Below are positions 59,425 to 64,000 of a stretch of DNA of 64,000 nucleotides, in pieces. A program made the position numbers and the translations under genes. Source of the stretch: Crenobacter caeni (lineage in GTDB: Bacteria > Pseudomonadota > Gammaproteobacteria > Burkholderiales > Chromobacteriaceae); NCBI RefSeq assembly GCF_010435965.1, contig NZ_JAAGAA010000005.1, forward strand, positions 211,248-275,247. The letters are read 5' to 3'. The notes beneath the pieces were generated by a model that was not told the DNA's origin, searched no databases, and saw only the letters and a list, made by a program, of their open reading frames with translations. Each line of letters begins with the position of its first letter. Positions within the stretch are counted from its first letter, which is position 1.

Positions 59425-59448
59425 GGGCAGCCCGGGCTGCCCGCTTTT
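59425..59448 (+). terminator. Terminator after the second side-chain operon
   Basis: Perfect palindrome GGGCAGCCC/GGGCTGCCC (59425-59442) followed by GCTTTT. The inner pairs cannot all form in a loop, but the outer stem with T-run is a plausible terminator. Confidence 0.6.
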
Positions 59449-59461
59449 GAATGGAGCACGC

Positions 59462-60484
59462 ATGAGCGAGCCCTCCTTGCACTATCCGTTTGCCGACGCG
59501 CCCGCGGCCGGGCACACCTGCGAAGTCGCGCCGGGCGTGCGCTGGCTGCGCATGCCGATGCCGTTTCCGCCCGGCCATATCAACTTGTGGCTGCTGGAAG
59601 ACGACGGCCGCTGGGCGATCGTCGACAGCGGCCTCGCCACTGCCGACACGCGCGCGCTGTGGGCGCGCCTGCTCGCCGACTACCGGCCGTCACGGCTGAT
59701 CTGCACCCACTTCCACCACGACCACGCCGGGCTCGCCGGCGAGCTGACGCGCGAGTACGCGATCCCGTTCTCGATGTCGCCGCCCGAATGGGCGGAGCTG
59801 ATGCGGCTGGCGCGCCAGCATTCGGGCGACGACGCGGCCTCGCGCGCGTTCTTCCTGCACCACGGCCTGCCCGCGGCGACGCTTACCGCCGCGATCGCCG
59901 CGTTCAGCGACGAGGGCTTCGCCGGTGCGCCGCCCGACGCCTACCACGCGCTCTTCGCCGGCGACACCCTGCAAATCGGCGGCGCCAGCTGGCAGGTGCT
60001 GGTCGGCGAAGGCCATTCGCCCGGCCATGTGCTGCTGTATTGCGCAGAGAAGAGCGTGCTGATTGCCGGCGACCAGCTGTTGCCGAAGATCACGCCCAGC
60101 GTCGGCCTCAACGCCGGCAACGCGGCGGGGGATCCGCTAGATGGCTGGCTCGCGTCGATGCGGGCGCTGCAGGGCTTGCCCGCCGACACGCTGGTGTTGC
60201 CGTCGCACCAACTGCCCTTTGTCGGCGCCGGCGTGCGCGCGGCGCAGATCATCGCCTACCACGAGGCGCAGCTGACGCGCCTGCGCACGCTCGCCGCCGA
60301 CACGCCCGGCTGCGCGCATGCGCTCGCCCGCGCGCTCTTCACGCGGCTCACCGGCGCGGTGTCCGAGCTGATGGCGGTGTCCGAAACGCTCGCGCACCTG
60401 CGCTACCTGGAAACGCGCGGGCAATGCCTGCACGAAACCGGGGCGGACGGCGTCGAGCGCTGGCAGGCCCATGCGCCGGCGTGA
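59462..60484 (+). CDS. Metallo-beta-lactamase-fold hydrolase
   Basis: Protein of 340 aa with the metal-binding T-H-F-H-H-D-H-A-G motif (about 83-91), G-E-G-H-S-P-G-H, and a C-terminal L-P-S-H-Q. A long C-terminal helical extension resembles LACTB2-like or MBL hydrolases of thioesters and lactones. The start at 59462 has GGAG. It has no regulon box and follows a terminator, yet is kept in the cluster. A thioesterase or lactonase acting on a steroid intermediate is possible; there is no direct evidence for the substrate. Confidence 0.8.
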   Translation: MSEPSLHYPFADAPAAGHTCEVAPGVRWLRMPMPFPPGHINLWLLEDDGRWAIVDSGLATADTRALWARLLADYRPSRLICTHFHHDHAGLAGELTREYAIPFSMSPPEWAELMRLARQHSGDDAASRAFFLHHGLPAATLTAAIAAFSDEGFAGAPPDAYHALFAGDTLQIGGASWQVLVGEGHSPGHVLLYCAEKSVLIAGDQLLPKITPSVGLNAGNAAGDPLDGWLASMRALQGLPADTLVLPSHQLPFVGAGVRAAQIIAYHEAQLTRLRTLAADTPGCAHALARALFTRLTGAVSELMAVSETLAHLRYLETRGQCLHETGADGVERWQAHAPA

Positions 60485-60538
60485 TCCGCGCACTGAAGGC
60501 GCTGCCGGCTTTACCCCCCTTTTTAGAGAGGCACCACC

Positions 60539-61042
60539 ATGCAAGCCCCCCCTCCGACCCTCGGCCGCGCGCTCTTGATCAACTGCGGCATCGTGCTGGT
60601 CGTCGGCGCCTACCTGGGTTTCCTCTACCTGGTGGGCGTCAAGGACAGCTGGATCACCTTCTTCTTCCTGTGGTACTTCGCGTCGATCCGCGGCGCCGAG
60701 CCTGACGCGTGGCTGCCGGCGGTGCTGGGCGCGCTCGCAGGCTACGCGTTCTCTTCGCTGCTGCTGGTGTTGCCCGCCGCCTTCGGCGCGGCGGCGGGTT
60801 TGGGCGCGTTCATCGCGCTGGTGTTTGTCGTCGTGCTCATGCAGGTGATGGGGCGGCTCGCGCTGTTGATCAACCCGGCGACCTTCCTCTTCATGATGCT
60901 GGGGACCATTCCGATGGTGCTGGGCAAGAACGACTTTGCCGCGCAGTTTTCAGCCTTGGCGGTCGGCATCGCGTTCTGGTCGGCGCTGATTTTCGGCGCG
61001 CGCTCGCTGTTCGCACGCAACGCCGCGCGCGCCGGCGCGTGA
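60539..61042 (+). CDS. Small multi-spanning inner membrane protein
   Basis: Protein of 167 aa that is almost entirely hydrophobic, with about five predicted membrane helices, and no recognised catalytic motif. I cannot name the family with confidence; DUF1097-like is one possibility. It sits 54 bases after the hydrolase gene on the same strand with an AGAGAGG site. No informative link to steroid metabolism beyond position. Confidence 0.65.
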   Translation: MQAPPPTLGRALLINCGIVLVVGAYLGFLYLVGVKDSWITFFFLWYFASIRGAEPDAWLPAVLGALAGYAFSSLLLVLPAAFGAAAGLGAFIALVFVVVLMQVMGRLALLINPATFLFMMLGTIPMVLGKNDFAAQFSALAVGIAFWSALIFGARSLFARNAARAGA

Positions 61043-61053
61043 GCGGTTTGCGC

Positions 61054-61097
61054 TAGTCCTGGCGGACGATGAGGCAGCACCCGCCAGGGCCGAAGAT
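61054..61097 (+). promoter_or_regulatory. Regulon box M with -10, fadD3-like gene
   Basis: Box 61054-61071 is TAGTCC-TGGC-GGACGATG, identical to box G. GAAGAT (61092-61097) starts 21 bases downstream, and the start codon at 61128 lies 57 bases after the box. Confidence 0.66.
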
Positions 61098-61112
61098 AGG
61101 GTCAGCCCTATC
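61095..61112. repeat. Dyad GATAGGG-N4-CCCTATC at the fadD3 promoter start site
   Basis: Perfect 7-bp arms separated by TCAG. It overlaps the predicted -10 and transcription start of box M, so it may be an additional operator rather than an RNA hairpin. It is unique among the 13 modules. Confidence 0.5.
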
Positions 61113-61127
61113 TGACTGGAGTGAACC

Positions 61128-62699
61128 ATGCTGCCTTCGATCCCCACCATTCCCCGCATGCTCGCGGCGTCCGCCGCGCGCTGGCCAGGGCGCGACGCGA
61201 TCGTCGACGCCGGCCAGCGCATCAGCTACGCGGAGCTCGAGCGCCTCGCACTGAAGGTCGCTGCCGCCCTGGTCCGCCTCGGCGTGAAGCCTGGAGAGCG
61301 GGTCGCCATCTGGGCGCCCAACGGCTGGCAGTGGGTGGCCGCCGCACTGGGCATCCACTGCGCGGGCGCGGTGCTGGTGCCGGTCAATACCCGCATGAAG
61401 GCGCAGGAAGCGGCGTACATCCTGTCGCGCAGCCAGGCCAGGGTACTGTTCTGCGTGGACAGTTTTCTCGGCGTCGATTATCCGCAGCAGCTCGCCGGCC
61501 TGCGTCCGGAGTCGGTATCCGAAATCGTCAGCTTCGGCGCGGCCGACGCCGCCGCCGACGTGATGGGCTGGGACGAGTTGCTGTTCTGGGCGGACGACGA
61601 CGCGCTTAGCGAAGTGCAGCAGCGGGTGCGCGCGCTGACCCCGGGCGACGCGTCCGACATCCTGTTCACCTCGGGCACTACCGGCTACCCGAAGGGCGTG
61701 ATCACCGCCCACGGCCAGAACCTGACCGGGATGGCGATCTGGGCCGAGGCGATTTCGCTGTCGCCCGACGACCGCTACCTGATCGTCAACCCCTTCTTCC
61801 ACGCCTTCGGCTACAAGGCGGGCTGGCTCGCCGGGCTGATGGCCGGTGCGACGCTGTACCCGATGGCGGTGTTCGATACCGACGAGGCCCTCGCGACCAT
61901 AGCGCGCGAAAAAATCACCGTGCTGCCGGGCGCGCCGACGCTGTTCTACTCGCTGCTCGGCGCCGAAGCGCTCGCCACGACCGACATCTCTTCGCTGCGC
62001 GCGACGGTGACGGGTGCTGCGTCGGTGCCGCCCGCGCTGATCGAGCGCATGCGCAGCGAACTGGGCTTCGAGGTGGTACTCACCGGCTACGGGCTGACCG
62101 AGTCGTCCGGCATCGCGACGCTGACCCTGCCCACCGACAGCGCCCAGACGGTCGCGACGCGCTGCGGCAAGCCGCTGCCGGGGGTCGAAATCCGCATCGC
62201 GGACGGCACCGGCGCGCCGCTGCCCGCCGGCGAGGCGGGTGAAGTGTGGATCCGCGGCTTCAACGTGATGGCGGGTTACTTCGGCGACGCCGAGGCGACC
62301 GCCCAGGCGATCGACGCGGACGGCTGGCTGCACACCGGGGACGTCGGCGTCCTCGACGAAAACGGGTACCTCGCGATCACCGACCGCCTGAAGGACATGT
62401 TCATCGTCGGCGGCTTCAACGTCTATCCGGCCGAGGTCGAACGGATGCTCGCGCAGCACCCGCAGGTGGCACAGGCGGCGGTGATCGGCGTGCCCGACGC
62501 GCGCATGGGCGAAGTCGGCAAGGTGTACGTGGTGCCGCGCGCGGGCTTCGCGCCGACCGGCGACGAGATCGTCGCCTGGTGCCGCTCGCGCATGGCCAAC
62601 TACAAGGTGCCGCGCGAAGTCGAGTTCGTCGCCGCCTTGCCGGTCAACGCGTCGGGCAAGGTGCTGAAAAACGTTTTGCGCGAGCAGGCGGCTGCCTGA
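61128..62699 (+). CDS. fadD3: FadD3-like C/D-ring acid CoA ligase
   Basis: Adenylate-forming ligase of 523 aa. Seen: F-T-S-G-T-T-G-Y-P-K-G (P-loop), N-P-F-F-H-A-F-G-Y-K-A-G, G-Y-G-L-T-E-S-S-G, H-T-G-D-V-G, D-R-L-K-D-M-F-I-V-G-G-F-N-V-Y-P-A-E-V-E, and C-terminal N-A-S-G-K-V-L-K. The F-F-H-x-F-G-Y-K-A-G and V-L-P-G-x-P-T blocks are close to mycobacterial FadD3 (ScdA in Comamonas). That enzyme activates the bicyclic propionate left after A/B-ring removal (HIP) and commits it to C/D-ring beta-oxidation. It has its own regulon promoter. The FadD3 assignment rests on remembered motif similarity. Confidence 0.83.
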   Translation: MLPSIPTIPRMLAASAARWPGRDAIVDAGQRISYAELERLALKVAAALVRLGVKPGERVAIWAPNGWQWVAAALGIHCAGAVLVPVNTRMKAQEAAYILSRSQARVLFCVDSFLGVDYPQQLAGLRPESVSEIVSFGAADAAADVMGWDELLFWADDDALSEVQQRVRALTPGDASDILFTSGTTGYPKGVITAHGQNLTGMAIWAEAISLSPDDRYLIVNPFFHAFGYKAGWLAGLMAGATLYPMAVFDTDEALATIAREKITVLPGAPTLFYSLLGAEALATTDISSLRATVTGAASVPPALIERMRSELGFEVVLTGYGLTESSGIATLTLPTDSAQTVATRCGKPLPGVEIRIADGTGAPLPAGEAGEVWIRGFNVMAGYFGDAEATAQAIDADGWLHTGDVGVLDENGYLAITDRLKDMFIVGGFNVYPAEVERMLAQHPQVAQAAVIGVPDARMGEVGKVYVVPRAGFAPTGDEIVAWCRSRMANYKVPREVEFVAALPVNASGKVLKNVLREQAAA

Positions 62700-62731
62700 A
62701 CGCCCGGATTCTTACTCAAGGAAGGACCACC

Positions 62732-63841
62732 ATGATCATTGCCATTGTCCGCGAACACGCGGACACGCGGGTCGCGGCGACGCCGGAGACGGTCAAGAAG
62801 TACGTCGGCCTCGGCCACAGTGTCGTCGTCGAGACGGGGGCAGGCCTTGCCTCGGCCGTGCCCGACGCGGCCTACGTCGACGCCGGCGCGACCATCGCCG
62901 CGAGCCGCGCTGCGGCGCTCTCGCAGGGCGACATCGTGCTCGCCGTGCGCGCGCCCGACGAAGCGGCGATCGCCGAAATGAAGGAGGGCGCGGTGCTGGT
63001 GGCCCAGCTCGCGCCGTACCAGAACACCACCTTCCCGGCCCTGGCCGCCAGGAAGGTGTCGGCGTTCGCGATGGAGCTGCTGCCGCGCACCACCCGCGCG
63101 CAGTCGATGGACGTGCTCTCCAGCCAGAACAACATCGCCGGCTACAAGGCGGTGCTGCTGGCGACGCATTACTACCCGCGCTTCATGCCGATGCTGATGA
63201 CCGCGGCCGGCACCGTGAAGCCGGCGCGCGTGCTGATCATGGGCGTCGGCGTGGCCGGCCTGCAGGCGATCGCCACCGCCAAGCGCCTGGGTGCGGTGGT
63301 CGAGGCGACCGACGTGCGTCCGTCGACCAAGGAACAAGTCGAGTCGCTGGGCGGCAAGTTCATCGAAGTGCCGATGACCGACGAAGAGAAAGCGGCCAAC
63401 GACGGCGTGTACGCCAAGGAAATGTCCGACGACTACAAGCGCCGCCAGGCCGAGCTGGTCGCCAAGCACGCCAAGGCGGCCGACATCATCATCACCACCG
63501 CCCTGATCCCGGGCCGTCCCGCGCCGCGCCTGATCGGCGAGGAAGTGGTCGCCGCGATGAAACCGGGTTCAGTGATCATCGACATCGCGGCCGAAGCCGG
63601 CGGCAACTGCGCGCTGACCCGTGCCGGCGAAGTGGTGCAGACCGACAACGGCGTGACGGTGGTGGGTCTTGCCAACCTGCCGGGCATGGTCGCGGCCGAC
63701 GCCTCCGCCCTCTACTCGAAGAACCTCTTGACCTTCCTCTCGCTGATGCTCAGCAAGGAAGGCTTCAAGCTGGACATGGAAGACGAGCTGATCGCGGCGA
63801 CGCTGGTGACCCACCAGGGCGAAGTGCGCTTCGGAAAATAA
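62732..63841 (+). CDS. pntAA: NAD(P) transhydrogenase subunit alpha part 1
   Basis: Protein of 369 aa, the soluble NAD(H)-binding domain I of proton-translocating transhydrogenase in split form. Typical start [16 protein letters not shown], the alanine-dehydrogenase-like Rossmann block [18 protein letters not shown], and [10 protein letters not shown]. It ends before any membrane segment, and the membrane part is encoded next. The enzyme makes NADPH from NADH at the cost of proton motive force. RBS AAGGAAGG. It lies 32 bases after the fadD3-like stop, so co-transcription with a steroid gene is possible. Confidence 0.92.
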   Translation: MIIAIVREHADTRVAATPETVKKYVGLGHSVVVETGAGLASAVPDAAYVDAGATIAASRAAALSQGDIVLAVRAPDEAAIAEMKEGAVLVAQLAPYQNTTFPALAARKVSAFAMELLPRTTRAQSMDVLSSQNNIAGYKAVLLATHYYPRFMPMLMTAAGTVKPARVLIMGVGVAGLQAIATAKRLGAVVEATDVRPSTKEQVESLGGKFIEVPMTDEEKAANDGVYAKEMSDDYKRRQAELVAKHAKAADIIITTALIPGRPAPRLIGEEVVAAMKPGSVIIDIAAEAGGNCALTRAGEVVQTDNGVTVVGLANLPGMVAADASALYSKNLLTFLSLMLSKEGFKLDMEDELIAATLVTHQGEVRFGK

Positions 63842-63854
63842 GGAAGGAAGACAA

Positions 63855-64000
63855 ATGGTTGACCCGTTTATCAGCAGTTTCACCATCTTCGTGCTGGCGG
63901 TGTTCGTCGGTTACCACGTGGTGTGGAACGTCACCCCGGCATTGCACACCCCGCTGATGGCCGTGACCAACGCCATCTCCGGCATCATCATCGTCGGCGC
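63855..64000 (+). CDS. pntAB: NAD(P) transhydrogenase subunit alpha part 2 (partial, runs off the window)
   Basis: First 48 codons of the small membrane subunit: [15 protein letters not shown], then [16 protein letters not shown], the conserved first membrane helices of PntA domain II. RBS AAGGAAG, 13 bases after pntAA. pntB should follow beyond the window. Confidence 0.9.
   Translation, partial: MVDPFISSFTIFVLAVFVGYHVVWNVTPALHTPLMAVTNAISGIIIVG

Noticed and set aside
1..64000. tRNA, rRNA genes or CRISPR arrays
   Set aside because: No cloverleaf-like or rRNA-like segment and no regularly spaced repeats were seen on either strand, although this was by eye and not by a dedicated search.

Overview
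The window is very GC-rich, densely coded bacterial DNA. It most resembles a steroid- or bile-acid-degrading betaproteobacterium of the Comamonas testosteroni tes/scd type. Genus cannot be assigned from sequence alone. Almost every gene from 2.8 kb to 62.7 kb fits aerobic steroid catabolism by the 9,10-seco pathway. The edges are ordinary metabolism: a molybdenum formate dehydrogenase at the left, and split NAD(P) transhydrogenase genes at the right.

Layout. 2.9-9.0 kb (minus): one side-chain module with two acyl-CoA dehydrogenases, a CoA ligase, an Ltp2-like aldolase and a DUF35-MaoC fusion. 9.3-19.4 kb (plus): an envelope set (DUF1302, DUF1329, YCF48-like propeller, MMPL/RND protein) interleaved with beta-oxidation genes (two SDRs, MaoC hydratase, thiolase). 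19.6 kb: a LuxR-type regulator resembling TeiR/TesR. 20.9-26.7 kb: aldehyde dehydrogenase, SDRs, a BaiE-like SnoaL protein and an Old Yellow Enzyme relative. 26.8-28.6 kb: a diguanylate cyclase and a DUF924 protein. 28.8-39.9 kb: the ring-degradation core (tesDEFG, tesA2, kstD, a second KstD-like flavoprotein, kshB). 40.0-43.9 kb: an AT-richer island with an integron relic, an IS30 relic and nuclease-like genes. 44.0-51.1 kb (minus): an acyl-CoA dehydrogenase pair, MFS transporter, chemoreceptor, a flavin reductase with a C-terminal MarR-like domain, and a crotonase. 51.3-59.4 kb (plus): a second complete side-chain module. 59.5-64 kb: an MBL hydrolase, a membrane protein, a FadD3-like ligase and pntAA/pntAB.

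How it works together (inference). Two ligase/dehydrogenase-pair/hydratase/aldolase modules plus an aldehyde dehydrogenase suit two successive C2/C3 excisions from a C24-type side chain. KstD, KshB, TesA2 and the flavin reductase open and hydroxylate the A/B rings. TesD-TesE-TesG-TesF then process the A-ring fragment, and FadD3 activates the remaining C/D-ring acid. The oxygenase KshA and the extradiol dioxygenase TesB are not in the window.

The strongest unlabelled signal is a regulon. Thirteen promoter modules share an 18-bp imperfect dyad, T-N-G-T-C-C, four bases, G-G-A-C-G-A-T-G. In each, a -10-like hexamer starts exactly 21 bases downstream. The sites sit upstream of essentially every catabolic transcription unit and are absent from the regulator gene and the island. 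The placement is that of a class II, LuxR-type activator site near -42, and the LuxR-type gene at 19.6 kb is the natural candidate activator.
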